Below are positions 1 to 8,141 of a stretch of 64,000 nt of DNA, piece after piece. Position 1 is the first letter of the stretch. The number at the start of each line of letters is the position of its first letter. The stretch is from Neptunomonas japonica DSM 18939 (lineage in GTDB: Bacteria; Pseudomonadota; Gammaproteobacteria; Pseudomonadales; Balneatricaceae). The notes under the pieces are model-generated. The model worked only from the letters and a program-made list of their open reading frames with translations. It had not been told where the DNA came from and made no database searches. The position numbers and the translations under genes were made by a program. The stretch spans positions 1-64,000 of the forward strand of contig NZ_AUGR01000009.1 of the NCBI RefSeq assembly GCF_000422765.1. The letters run 5' to 3'.

Positions 1-320
1 AGGATATACGCATCGACGCTCGGTTCATCTTGGGTCAGATGTTGCTGCTCATGAATCTATGCCAGGCGTTCATCGCGTTGCTGCCTTATTGCAACGGTGG
101 TTGCTAGGCACACATCATGGGGCGATACAGCCAAAACAACTTGATTCATATCTAGATGAGTTTGTTTTTCGTTTTAATCGACGGACCTCAAAATCTAGAG
201 GCTTACTTTTTTATCGACTGCTTCAGCGTAGTATTTTAACATCCCCAATTACCTACAAGGATGTGATAAAAAAGTAAAATGTTGCTGATTAGTATATGAA
301 TGGAGCTAAAGGGATACCCC
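1..320 (+). mobile_element. Right part of an IS1595-family insertion sequence, cut by the window edge
   Basis: The transposase end at 2-277 is followed by a short A/T-rich tail in which the segment around 303-320 (gctaaagggatacccc) resembles the terminal inverted repeat of IS1595-type elements. The left end lies outside the window, so neither the inverted-repeat match nor a target duplication can be checked. The exact right boundary is therefore a guess. Confidence 0.4.
2..277 (+). CDS. IS1595-family (ISXO2-like) transposase, C-terminal part
   Basis: An open reading frame enters from the left edge and ends at TAA 275-277. It encodes the C-terminal end of an ISXO2-like DDE transposase. Seen in the sequence are the conserved PGVHR segment, the WLLGTHHGA turn, and the closing YLDEFVFRFNRR motif followed by RGLLFYRLL, in family order. 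The first ATG inside the window is at 59, but codons before it continue the family sequence (GYTHRR...H), so the gene is truncated by the window and not by mutation. It would move the element by cut-and-paste or copy-paste transposition. Whether the N-terminal half is intact cannot be judged here. Confidence 0.85.
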   Translation, partial: GYTHRRSVHLGSDVAAHESMPGVHRVAALLQRWLLGTHHGAIQPKQLDSYLDEFVFRFNRRTSKSRGLLFYRLLQRSILTSPITYKDVIKK

Positions 321-519
321 TTTTTAATATACAGTATAGTAGATTCAAAATTAACATATGTGAAGAAATAAAAAAGTATTGAGGGGTGTGTTTATAAGAA
401 AGGGGGGGATGAGCTTAAAAATAGTACGTAAAATCACTAGCGTAAGTGCATTAGCAAATACGCTTAATGACCTGTCATATAGCTGGCTTCGCCGCGTTCA
501 TAGTAATAAATCAAGTGGG

Positions 520-801
520 TTAGTTAAAAAGGTTGTCACCTTGTTGGTCGATCATAAGCTTAGCTTTACGAAATGTTTCTTGTGCGCACATTTCTTGGCT
601 TGGCAGAACATCGGCCCTAATGAACGGATGCTCACGCTCATCTTTGCTGATTAAACCGTTAATACGAAACTGAGAATTTTCTTCAGCAGGCGTAGCGGTA
701 AGAAGGTAACCCTTATATTCCTCTTGCGAAAAAGGCGTTGAAGAGGTTGTGTCGTTGTCTTTTGCAGTAAACATACCCAAAAGTGATGTGAATAAACCCA
801 T
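520..801 (-). CDS. hlyU: HlyU family protein
   Basis: This 93-residue protein matches the HlyU family along its full length. It starts with the typical MGLFTSLLGMF, has the EEYKGYLLTATP strand, a RINGLISKD segment, and ends with the conserved FIRADVLPS and RKAKLMIDQQGD motifs. In Vibrio, HlyU is a winged-helix regulator that relieves H-NS silencing, but many homologues of this length are only inferred regulators. The start has a good AGGAG box seven bases upstream. It stands alone, convergent with the IS remnant and divergent from the GGDEF gene at 957. Family assignment is firm and the regulatory targets are unknown. Confidence 0.85.
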   Translation of the reverse strand: MGLFTSLLGMFTAKDNDTTSSTPFSQEEYKGYLLTATPAEENSQFRINGLISKDEREHPFIRADVLPSQEMCAQETFRKAKLMIDQQGDNLFN

Positions 802-956
802 TAATGCTCCTGTAAAAGTCCCAGAATATAATTACTTTTAAGTACTCTATCAGAAATGAAAACCTAACATAGTGAAAAAAGTAGAGCTGTGCCATCTCTC
901 TGCTATGCTTAAGTATATAGTTGGCTTTTGTTCATTTTATATTAAGGATGACGGGT

Positions 957-2642
957 ATGCATCAATTTGTATGTTCCCGAATGAATAGTCGGGTTGTTGT
1001 CATTGTTGCAGTTTTTTTATTGTTTTTTACGTTCGAAGTGCAAGCACAAAACAAACTCACTCCTGTGGCTATTCAGTTGCAATGGAATCATCAATTCCAG
1101 TTTGCCGGGTATTATGCGGCCAAGGAAAAAGGTTTTTACAAAGAAGTCGGGCTAGACGTTACCATCAAGGATGGAGGCTATGACAGTACTGGACACGCTG
1201 TTGTGCCAGAAGCAGAAGTATTGTTTAACCGAGCTCAGTTTGGCTCAACGCGTACTGATTTATTGATCAATCATGGCCAAGGGTTACCCTTTGTCGTGCT
1301 AGCAAACATTATGCAGCATTCGCCTTATATTTTTTTAACGACTGATCAATATGACTTTGATCGTCTGGAAGATATCGGCCCGTACCGGCCTATATCATTG
1401 AATTTGCCTAGTGACGGTGATGAACGGATGGATGCTGAAGCAATCGCTGCTCTTAAAGTGGCGGGGGTCGATCTGACAAGCCTCAATAACCATTTCCCTA
1501 CGTGGGAGCTAGATGACCTTTTGTCTGGCCATACTCAGCTTATTCCTTCATATAGTACAGATGAGCCCTATTTTGTTGAGAAAGCTGGGCATACTCCTAT
1601 ATTGATTGAGCCTAGAGTGTATGGAATAGATTTTTATGGTGACTTACTTTTTACGCGTCAAAAAATGCTGGATGAGCAGCCTGAGATAGTAGAGAAATTT
1701 CGTGCAGCTAGTTTGAGAGGCTGGAAGTATGCGATGGATAATCCAGAAGAAATTGCAGACATTATTGTTAAGAATTATAAAACTCGTCGGGCTGCTTACG
1801 ATAAGGACTTTCTTCTGTATGAAGCGAAGCAAATAAAAAAACTGATGAACTCTGATGTGATAGAAATTGGCTATATTAATCGGGAGCGCTGGCAAAAAAT
1901 TGCGGAAACATATCTATCATTGGGTTTAATTGATCAATACAACTTGGATAGTTTTCTTTATGTTCCGGCAGGGGCAGAAGACTTATGGATTGAATATAAA
2001 CACTGGATTCAATTACTAATAATCCCATTTTTAGTTGCTGTAGGTATTATCTGGTACCTGTTTTCATTAACCGCAGCGCTTAGGCGAGAGATAAGTAAGC
2101 GTCGCTTAGCTGAGAAAACGCTCAAGGTCCAGGCTGAACTTGATAGTTTAACAGGCATTAGTAACCGTTATGTTTTTCAGCAAAATTTAGAAAAAGAGTT
2201 TGCTAGGGCGCGTAGGTATCATCAGTCATTTTCTTTGATGATTATGGATATTGACCTATTTAAAGAAGTGAATGATAAGTATGGCCACCAAGCTGGTGAT
2301 GAAGTATTACGCTCTCTAGCGAGTGTTACCAATAACTTATTACGCAGCACAGACCTATTCGCTCGTTATGGCGGCGAGGAGTTTGTTGTGCTGTTGCCCA
2401 ACACGCCATTAAACGAAACCATTGGCTTGGCTGAGCGAATTTTATATGCCAACCGTCATAACAGTGTGGTCTATAGTGGGTTAAGTATTCGTTATACGAT
2501 CAGTATTGGGCTGACAGAGATACTAGATTCAGACCGTGTTGTAGATGATCTATTTAAGCGTAGCGATGATCTACTTTATGCAGCCAAAGATGCGGGGCGT
2601 GATTGCATCAGGCTCAGCCATACATCAGATAAATGTAGCTAA
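957..2642 (+). CDS. NMT1/THI5-like periplasmic sensor fused to a GGDEF diguanylate cyclase
   Basis: A membrane-anchored signalling protein of about 561 residues. An N-terminal signal anchor (VVVIVAVFLLFFTF) leads into an NMT1/THI5-type substrate-binding domain (QLQWNHQFQFAGYYAA, typical of pyrimidine-precursor or nitrate/sulfonate binding proteins). A second membrane helix (near LLIIPFLVAVGIIWYLF) and a short coiled linker follow, then a C-terminal GGDEF domain with an intact active-site loop YGGEEF. The domain order predicts that binding of a small periplasmic ligand controls cyclic-di-GMP synthesis. ATG 957 is chosen because AAGGA lies eight bases before it; the frame also opens earlier at TTG 921. 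The 3' end overlaps the convergent Lrp gene by four bases. The ligand is unknown. Confidence 0.88.
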   Translation: MHQFVCSRMNSRVVVIVAVFLLFFTFEVQAQNKLTPVAIQLQWNHQFQFAGYYAAKEKGFYKEVGLDVTIKDGGYDSTGHAVVPEAEVLFNRAQFGSTRTDLLINHGQGLPFVVLANIMQHSPYIFLTTDQYDFDRLEDIGPYRPISLNLPSDGDERMDAEAIAALKVAGVDLTSLNNHFPTWELDDLLSGHTQLIPSYSTDEPYFVEKAGHTPILIEPRVYGIDFYGDLLFTRQKMLDEQPEIVEKFRAASLRGWKYAMDNPEEIADIIVKNYKTRRAAYDKDFLLYEAKQIKKLMNSDVIEIGYINRERWQKIAETYLSLGLIDQYNLDSFLYVPAGAEDLWIEYKHWIQLLIIPFLVAVGIIWYLFSLTAALRREISKRRLAEKTLKVQAELDSLTGISNRYVFQQNLEKEFARARRYHQSFSLMIMDIDLFKEVNDKYGHQAGDEVLRSLASVTNNLLRSTDLFARYGGEEFVVLLPNTPLNETIGLAERILYANRHNSVVYSGLSIRYTISIGLTEILDSDRVVDDLFKRSDDLLYAAKDAGRDCIRLSHTSDKCS

Positions 2643-3103
2643 TATTTAAGAGGCAAAGGAGCGGTGGTTTTAACAGCGCGGATGGCAAAGTTGCTTTGTA
2701 TATCTTTTACGATAGGTAGACGTTGTAATGTTTTGAGCCATGCCTCGTAAGTCAGCAGGTCTGATACAACAACCTCTAAGCGGTAATCCGATGCGCCAGA
2801 TACAACAAAGCAACTAATGACGTTATGCATCGCTAAAATTGCAGATTCAAATTGTAAGCTTGCCTCATCGCGATGGTTATCCAGACTAACATCAACAAAG
2901 ATAGTCATCCCAAGTCCTACGAGCTGGCGATCCAGAGCTGCGTAGTAGCCAGTGATGACACCTTCCTCTTCTAGCTTCTTCACTCGTCTTAAGCAGGGGG
3001 AGGGTGATAAATCGATCTTATCTGATAGCTCAACATTACTGAGGCGCCCATCTTGTTGCAATAACGAGGCTATTTTATAATCTACTTTGTTCATTGTTGG
3101 CAT
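2639..3103 (-). CDS. Lrp/AsnC family transcriptional regulator
   Basis: A 154-residue Lrp/AsnC regulator. The N-terminal helix-turn-helix (KIASLLQQDGRLSNVELSD, then LSPSPCLRRVKKLEEEG) is followed by the RAM/AsnC ligand-binding domain (VVSGASDYRLEVVVSD). Such proteins bind amino acids and control transporters or amino-acid metabolism. It diverges from the EamA exporter at 3229 across an AT-rich gap of about 125 bases, the usual arrangement of an Lrp regulator with a LysE- or EamA-type amino-acid exporter. That regulatory link is inferred from position. A start at the fourth codon (ATG 3094) is equally possible, and no strong ribosome site separates the two. Confidence 0.9.
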   Translation of the reverse strand: MPTMNKVDYKIASLLQQDGRLSNVELSDKIDLSPSPCLRRVKKLEEEGVITGYYAALDRQLVGLGMTIFVDVSLDNHRDEASLQFESAILAMHNVISCFVVSGASDYRLEVVVSDLLTYEAWLKTLQRLPIVKDIQSNFAIRAVKTTAPLPLKY

Positions 3104-3228
3104 TATCTATATATAATTCTATATTTATTGGCATTTTATGCTAATTATAAGTTAATTCAAGGTGTAAATAGCAAGGACATGCGGCGTATAAAGCATTGAT
3201 AATAGCGCTTTATATAGTAGAGATTGTC

Positions 3229-4152
3229 ATGACTGCATTAGTACTCAAGCGTTTGGTAGGGCTTTCGCCCGCTCATACTGGAATTATCGCAGCCATTGTG
3301 ACAATTTTCATTTGGGCGAGCTGGTTAATTTCTATGAGAGTCGGTAGCCAGTCTCAGCTTTCAACGATCGATTTAGCCGTGTTGCGTTATGGCATAACAG
3401 GTTTGATTCTGCTACCCGTTTTTTTTAAATCCTTGCCGAGTATTCGTCACACCCCTAAGCGTTATCTGTTGGGTATTATGTTAGGTGCTGGATTACCTTT
3501 TTTCTACTTATCATCTTTGGGAATGCGTTATGCCCCCGTCGCTGATGCAGGTTTGCTTATTACCGGAACATTTCCACTGTTTGTTACCTTTGCTGCCGTT
3601 ATCTTTTATCGTGAAAAGCTCACACAGCAGCGTGCTTTGGGGCTTTCCTCTATTGTTATAGGGATAGCGACCATACTCGTAATGACAATGATTAATACAG
3701 GCTCAGAACATTGGCGAGGAGATATTTTTTTCTTATGCGCTAGCTTATCGTGGGCAATATTTACTGTTAGCTTAAAACTGTCAAAATTGCGCCCTTGGGA
3801 TGCGGCTGCTTGGCTTTGTGTGTCATCATCAAGCGTTTTGCTCGCAGGTGTGACGTTTGGTGTCTGGGATGTTACGTTTATGCATGCACCGATAGAGCAA
3901 ACGGCTTATCAGGTCGTGGTACAGGTTCTATGTGTCGGGCTTATAACAGGTTTTAGTTATGGATTTGCTGTTCGCCAGTTGGGAGCAGAGAATACGTCTG
4001 CAATTGGTGCATTTACGCCTGTTTTGGCGGTACTTGGCGGGTTGTATCTATTAGGAGAACCCATTCAGTTGGTGGCTTGGGTTGGACTCGGCTTTATTAC
4101 GTGCGGTGTGTTGTTGGCAAGTGGTATTCGATTTAAAAGTAATTTGGTGTGA
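3229..4152 (+). CDS. EamA/DMT superfamily transporter
   Basis: An inner-membrane protein of about 307 residues with ten predicted transmembrane helices in two EamA repeats. The first covers IIAAIVTIFIWASWLISMR to VMTMINTG, the second IFFLCASLSWAIFTVSLKL to the C-terminus. EamA proteins export amino acids, purines or other metabolites. The start is placed at ATG 3229, because the upstream TTG at 3196 would add an N-terminal stretch not usual for the family. It diverges from the Lrp regulator and is closed by a strong hairpin right after its stop codon. The substrate cannot be read from sequence. Confidence 0.88.
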   Translation: MTALVLKRLVGLSPAHTGIIAAIVTIFIWASWLISMRVGSQSQLSTIDLAVLRYGITGLILLPVFFKSLPSIRHTPKRYLLGIMLGAGLPFFYLSSLGMRYAPVADAGLLITGTFPLFVTFAAVIFYREKLTQQRALGLSSIVIGIATILVMTMINTGSEHWRGDIFFLCASLSWAIFTVSLKLSKLRPWDAAAWLCVSSSSVLLAGVTFGVWDVTFMHAPIEQTAYQVVVQVLCVGLITGFSYGFAVRQLGAENTSAIGAFTPVLAVLGGLYLLGEPIQLVAWVGLGFITCGVLLASGIRFKSNLV

Positions 4153-4153
4153 G

Positions 4154-4201
4154 TTTTTCTTGCAGGTTGATTGTGTGAGTATCATCAATCTGCAAGAAAA
4201 A
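4154..4201. terminator. Bidirectional rho-independent terminator
   Basis: Near-perfect arms (4154-4171 and 4184-4201, one G-U pair) are flanked by T5 on the left and A5 on the right. The hairpin can end transcripts from the EamA gene and from the convergent gene at 4220-4588. Confidence 0.8.
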
Positions 4202-4219
4202 GCGAAGACTACTGACTCG

Positions 4220-4588
4220 TTAATTATGGCTTGATAAGAAATGGGCTACAATGAGCTGCGAAGGTGATAAGTCTTCTTTATCAGCCTGGGCTGTTAGTAG
4301 ATCATGTGCTTCTTGGGTTAGCTTAAGAGTATGATTAGCCTTATGTGCTTTGGTGTTGTCTAAAGATGTCGCTAGTTTATTTTCATATTCTTTGTCTAGC
4401 CACTCTTCACACCACTCTCTTACCTCTTTTAAATTACGTGAGCATTTACGCCATGCTTTAAGTGCTTTGAGGTGCTTTTTCGATGCCTTAGAAGACGCGT
4501 CTTGGTCGAAAGGAAATTTATCATCCTTGCTCAGCTGTACATCAATCCATTGAATGACAGTGGTTAAATCACTTTTCTTGATCTTCAT
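4220..4588 (-). CDS. Hypothetical protein with ribbon-helix-helix-like C-terminus
   Basis: A 122-residue, highly charged, lysine-rich protein with no membrane segment or signal peptide. The N-terminal part (KKSDLTTVIQWIDVQLS) and a tryptophan-rich helical middle (KAWRKCSRNLKEVREWCEEWL) are not recognised. The last 35 residues (TLKLTQEAHDLLTAQA, then LSPSQLIVAHFL) look like the strand-helix-helix pattern of a ribbon-helix-helix DNA-binding fold or an antitoxin-like tail. No toxin partner lies next to it, so no function is assigned. It is convergent with the EamA gene, sharing the hairpin at 4154-4201. Confidence 0.65.
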   Translation of the reverse strand: MKIKKSDLTTVIQWIDVQLSKDDKFPFDQDASSKASKKHLKALKAWRKCSRNLKEVREWCEEWLDKEYENKLATSLDNTKAHKANHTLKLTQEAHDLLTAQADKEDLSPSQLIVAHFLSSHN

Positions 4589-4684
4589 CTGTTAGGACTC
4601 ATAGTCAGGATGTTGAAATACGAGCGCATTGTCACAAAAAAACACCCGTCATAATATTAAACTTTTATGAAACTTCACAAAAAG

Positions 4685-5164
4685 TCAGCCGAGCTGTTTG
4701 AGAGTTTCGGCTTGTTGAGCTATGCGATCAACAAACTGGCTAAAGAGCTCTTGTTCATCAACAGACAGGGCTGATAATAAATAACCTTCTCGCGCAGTCA
4801 CAAGTGGCACTATCTGTAGGTATGTCTGTTTACCTTGCTCTGATAGGCAGACACTAGAGAAACGTCGATCTTCCTTGTTAACATTCTGTGTTAATAGCGC
4901 TGCTTTTTTAAGGTTAGAGATGGCGCGGCTAACCTGCATTTTTTCCATGCTGGTAAATTGAGCAATCTCTTTAGCCGACATCTGTGATTTTTCACCTAAT
5001 GCTGCAACAACTCGCCACTCTTGTGGCGTTAAATTAAAACGCCCTGAGTAGAGTTGAGCAATGACTTCGCTAACAGACGCGTTGAGCATGGCTAGTCGGT
5101 AGGGGAAAAAGTCGCTTAGTCGTAAAGCGTTGGATGGTTCTGTAACCGTATTTGAGGAAGTCAT
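4685..5164 (-). CDS. MarR family transcriptional regulator
   Basis: A 159-residue MarR-type dimeric winged-helix regulator. It shows the recognition region (TPQEWRVVAALGEKSQMSA, then MEKMQVSRAISNLKK) and the beta wing (NKEDRRFSSVCLSEQG). It diverges from the VOC-fahA genes. A perfect 17-bp palindrome sits inside the promoter facing those genes, so it probably represses them and is released by an aromatic acid or its breakdown product. Similar MarR proteins sit beside homogentisate-pathway genes, but no effector can be deduced here. Confidence 0.9.
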   Translation of the reverse strand: MTSSNTVTEPSNALRLSDFFPYRLAMLNASVSEVIAQLYSGRFNLTPQEWRVVAALGEKSQMSAKEIAQFTSMEKMQVSRAISNLKKAALLTQNVNKEDRRFSSVCLSEQGKQTYLQIVPLVTAREGYLLSALSVDEQELFSQFVDRIAQQAETLKQLG

Positions 5165-5302
5165 ACGTTTTCTACAATAATGGATAAAACAGAGTTATAT
5201 CTTATGGTGTAATGAGTAAAAATACAATTTCCTGATAGGAATCAATCAATAAATTGTGTTTAAATTCTTTAGTAACAATAGGTTATAGAAATATTATGAA
5301 TT

Positions 5303-5331
5303 TTGACATTGGTAACCAATGTTACTAATAT
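5303..5331 (+). promoter_or_regulatory. Sigma-70 promoter with embedded palindromic MarR-type operator
   Basis: A consensus -35 box TTGACA (5303-5308) and a -10 box TAATAT (5326-5331) are separated by exactly 17 bases. The palindrome ACATTGGT-A-ACCAATGT (5306-5322) overlaps the -35 box and fills the spacer. Repressor bound there would block RNA polymerase. The first codon of the VOC gene is 42 bases downstream. The promoter and palindrome are seen directly; binding by the neighbouring MarR protein is inferred. Confidence 0.75.
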
Positions 5332-5372
5332 GGTGTCCATACCAACAACAATAGTTAGCCGAGGGCATATTA

Positions 5373-5915
5373 ATGATTAAACTTGAACAGATCCATCACG
5401 TCGCTTACCGCTGTAACGATGCAAAAGAAACGGTTGAGTTCTATCAGAATATGCTCAATATGGAGTTTTTAGTTGCTATTGCAGAAGACCTTGTGCCTTC
5501 TACAAAAGAACCTGATCCATACATGCACCTTTTCATGGATGCAGGTAACGGCAATATCTTGGCGTTCTTTGAATTGCCAACTAAGCCAAAAATGGACCGT
5601 GATCGCATGACTCCTGAATGGGTCCAACACATTGCTTTTCGTGTAGAAAGCGAAGAAGCTTTGATGGAAGCGAAAGCAGAACTAGAAGGTAAAGGTCTTG
5701 ATGTATTAGGCCCAACTAATCACGGCATTATCAAGTCTATCTACTTCTTTGATCCAAATGGTCATCGTCTTGAGCTTACCTGCTTAACAGGTACTGACGA
5801 CCAGATGAAGCAGTTGAAAGAAGTAGCACCGCTAATGTTGGAAGAATGGTCACGGACTAAAAAAGCACCTAAGCATGCTGCTTGGATGCATGAAGAAGAG
5901 TTTTCTTCAAAATAA
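5373..5915 (+). CDS. VOC (glyoxalase/extradiol dioxygenase) superfamily protein
   Basis: A 180-residue protein made of two vicinal-oxygen-chelate modules. Candidate metal ligands are in the expected places: H8/H9 in the first strand, E67 (LAFFELPT), H86 (WVQHIAF) and E134 (HRLELTC). VOC proteins include glyoxalases, epimerases and ring-cleaving dioxygenases. The next gene is fumarylacetoacetase and the regulator upstream is a MarR, so a role in tyrosine/homogentisate or related aromatic breakdown is likely. It is much shorter than HpaD, HppD or HmgA. The exact reaction is unknown. An intrinsic terminator lies between this gene and fahA. Confidence 0.8.
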   Translation: MIKLEQIHHVAYRCNDAKETVEFYQNMLNMEFLVAIAEDLVPSTKEPDPYMHLFMDAGNGNILAFFELPTKPKMDRDRMTPEWVQHIAFRVESEEALMEAKAELEGKGLDVLGPTNHGIIKSIYFFDPNGHRLELTCLTGTDDQMKQLKEVAPLMLEEWSRTKKAPKHAAWMHEEEFSSK

Positions 5916-5941
5916 ATCTATGATCTTGTGTTTGAATTAGT

Positions 5942-5974
5942 AAACGAAAGCCAGTAACTGGCTTTCGTTTTTGT
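5942..5974 (+). terminator. Rho-independent terminator between the VOC gene and fahA
   Basis: Perfect 14-base arms (5942-5955 and 5957-5970) around a single A are followed by a run of T. Its position inside the gene pair suggests partial termination that lowers fahA expression relative to the VOC gene, or a separate start for fahA. Confidence 0.75.
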
Positions 5975-6014
5975 TGTTTCTGGGTAGATAGAATAAGAGT
6001 AGAGAACTAATACT

Positions 6015-7334
6015 ATGAGCAATGTTAATACGTTGAATGAAACCCATGACCTTGCATTGAAAAGCTGGGTTGGTAGTGCGAATCAAACGAATAGCGACTT
6101 TCCTATTCAGAACCTACCCTTTGCTATTTTCCGTCGTTCAGGCTCAAGCGAGGAATTTCGTGGCGGTGTAGCGATTGGTGATCAAGTTGTTGATCTGGCA
6201 GCGGTGGATGAAAAGGCACTCTTCTTAGGTGAAGCAGCAACAGCAGCGAAAGCGTGTTCACAACCAACACTTAATAATTTTATGGGCATGGGTGTGGCAT
6301 ATGCATCCGCTTTACGTTTAGCGTTATCACGTGCGCTAAGAGAAGGTGCAGACAAATCTTTAGAAAGCTGTTTAATTGCACAGTCGGATGTTGAGTTCGA
6401 TTTACCAGCAACCATTGGCGACTACACTGATTTTTATACCTCTGTTCATCATGCTACCAGCGTCGGTAAATTGTTCCGTCCAGACAACCCATTACTGCCA
6501 AACTACAAATGGGTACCAATTGGCTATCATGGTCGCTCATCATCAATTGGTGTTTCAGGCCAAACATTCCATCGTCCAGTAGGGCAGACGAAAGCCCCTG
6601 ATGCTGAAGCTCCTTCATTAGGCCCATGTAAGCGTTTGGATTATGAGCTTGAGCTAGGTATTTATATCGGCCAAGGGAATGAAATGGGTGATGCTATTAA
6701 GTTGGATGATAGTGATAATCACGTCTTTGGTTTTTGTTTGTTCAATGATTGGTCTGCGCGTGATATTCAAGCATGGGAATATCAACCATTAGGTCCATTC
6801 TTAGCGAAAAATTTTGCATCAACGGTTTCTCCATGGATCGTTACACTAGAAGCGATGGCACCGTTTAGAACTCCTTGGACGCGTGATGCTGCTGATCCTC
6901 AACCACTTCCATACCTTGAATCTGGTGCAAACCGTGAGCAGGGTGCGTTTGATATTAAATTAGAAGTATTGATTCAAACAGAAAAAATGCGTGTTGAAAA
7001 TCAACAAGATAAGTCAGTTTCCTTATCTAATTTCTCGTATTCGTATTGGACTGTTGCGCAAATGGTTGCTCACCATACAGTGAATGGTTGTAATCTAAAA
7101 CCGGGTGACTTCTTGGGAAGCGGCACACAGTCAGGCCCTGATTATGAAGAGTCAGGTTCACTGCTTGAGTTATCTCGTGGTGGTAAAGAATCTATCGACT
7201 TGGGTAATGGTGAAAGCCGTACTTTCCTAAACGATGGCGATACCGTTGTGCTTAAAGGTTGGTGCAAAAAAGAAGGTGCTGCACGTATCGGTTTTGGTGA
7301 AGTGAGAAGTACTGTGTTGCCTGCAAAAATATAA
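6015..7334 (+). CDS. fahA: Fumarylacetoacetase
   Basis: A 439-residue protein matching the long fumarylacetoacetase family, which hydrolyses 4-fumarylacetoacetate to fumarate and acetoacetate, the last step of tyrosine and homogentisate degradation. Visible motifs are IGDYTDFYTSVHHA (catalytic His and first metal ligand), WVPIGYHGRSSS, the metal-binding YELELGIYIG, and FNDWSARDIQAWEY with PLGPFLAKNF. Length and motif order agree with the eukaryote-like class. It follows the VOC gene with an intervening hairpin. Homogentisate dioxygenase and maleylacetoacetate isomerase are not adjacent; the GST at 20580 is a distant candidate isomerase only. Confidence 0.95.
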   Translation: MSNVNTLNETHDLALKSWVGSANQTNSDFPIQNLPFAIFRRSGSSEEFRGGVAIGDQVVDLAAVDEKALFLGEAATAAKACSQPTLNNFMGMGVAYASALRLALSRALREGADKSLESCLIAQSDVEFDLPATIGDYTDFYTSVHHATSVGKLFRPDNPLLPNYKWVPIGYHGRSSSIGVSGQTFHRPVGQTKAPDAEAPSLGPCKRLDYELELGIYIGQGNEMGDAIKLDDSDNHVFGFCLFNDWSARDIQAWEYQPLGPFLAKNFASTVSPWIVTLEAMAPFRTPWTRDAADPQPLPYLESGANREQGAFDIKLEVLIQTEKMRVENQQDKSVSLSNFSYSYWTVAQMVAHHTVNGCNLKPGDFLGSGTQSGPDYEESGSLLELSRGGKESIDLGNGESRTFLNDGDTVVLKGWCKKEGAARIGFGEVRSTVLPAKI

Positions 7335-7358
7335 ATAACGTGTAAGCGTTTAAAGAAT

Positions 7359-7396
7359 AACGCCTCAAGTGAGCTTTGTCTCTTGAGGCGTTTTTG
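7359..7396 (+). terminator. Rho-independent terminator after fahA
   Basis: Eleven-base arms AACGCCTCAAG and CTTGAGGCGTT enclose a 12-base loop and are followed by T5. It closes the VOC-fahA unit 25 bases after the stop codon. Confidence 0.85.
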
Positions 7397-7425
7397 TATC
7401 TGAAGTGAAAAGTGTTGGTGCTCGA

Positions 7426-7860
7426 TCAGGCGAACATTTCTCGTTGCTGATACGCATACGCTGTATTAAAAGCCACTTGTTGGAATTCTTTCAAACCGGT
7501 TTCCTTAAATGGAATACCCAGAGGGTTGCGCTTCAAAACTTCTTTGATTTCAGAAGCAGGCAAGATGATAACATCAAGATCATCAACCAGCTGAAGTGTC
7601 GCTTCCATCTTAAATGCGAGGCCGCCTCCAGAAAACTTACCTTTCAAAGGAGCCTGGTTGATAATTACTTTTTCCACTTTATAGTCGGTCATCAGTTTAT
7701 TAAAGCTAAACTGAAAGTCTTTCAAATTCTGTCGATCATTGCTATCCAATAATGTAATGCGACTTGTTCTGCAATCAGGGATATCAAATAGTCCGTCAGA
7801 TAATGATAAAAGACAGATAATAGCTTCATTATTTTTTAACTCAACACCACAGACTCTCAT
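7426..7860 (-). CDS. DUF3010 family protein
   Basis: A soluble protein of about 144 residues that matches DUF3010 from MRVCGVELKNNEAIICLL to the C-terminal FQQVAFNTAYAY. Conserved points include PDCRTSRITL, DYKVEKVIINQAPLKGKFSGG and LKRNPLGIPF. The fold is thought to be RNase H-like, judging from the N-terminal strand pattern, but no biochemical role is known. The start is set at ATG 7860, where family members begin and where a G-rich ribosome site lies upstream; an earlier in-frame ATG exists at 7875. It is convergent with fahA. Confidence 0.85.
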   Translation of the reverse strand: MRVCGVELKNNEAIICLLSLSDGLFDIPDCRTSRITLLDSNDRQNLKDFQFSFNKLMTDYKVEKVIINQAPLKGKFSGGGLAFKMEATLQLVDDLDVIILPASEIKEVLKRNPLGIPFKETGLKEFQQVAFNTAYAYQQREMFA

Positions 7861-8141
7861 GACAAACCCCCGCATATTTGGACGATGCGCATTATAGCGT
7901 TAAAGCTCTACATAACACTAAGCGTGGTATAGATATATGAGAGAATTTTTAATGATTATTAGCGTTTATTTGTGAAATTAAGACTGAGCAAGGCCATAAG
8001 CTTGTGTTTTACGTGCCTGCTTTGCATGAAGGTTTACAAATAGGCTGCGTGCAGGAGGCGCTAATGGTTTTACCCTTTGCTTGCGGAGCTACTCGCGGCA
8101 GGGAATAATGAGTCTTTTCTGTTTTTAATCGGATAACATCT

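Noticed and set aside
379-654. Plus-strand frame of 91 codons after the IS end
   Set aside because: Its second half is antisense to HlyU, which has full family similarity and a ribosome site. The first part has no recognisable protein features.
7960-8108. Coding-like stretch before the spermidine-synthase-like gene (KTEQGHKLVFYVPALHEG)
   Set aside because: About 50 codons with no start and no recognisable family. It could be a gene tail, but support is too thin to list.
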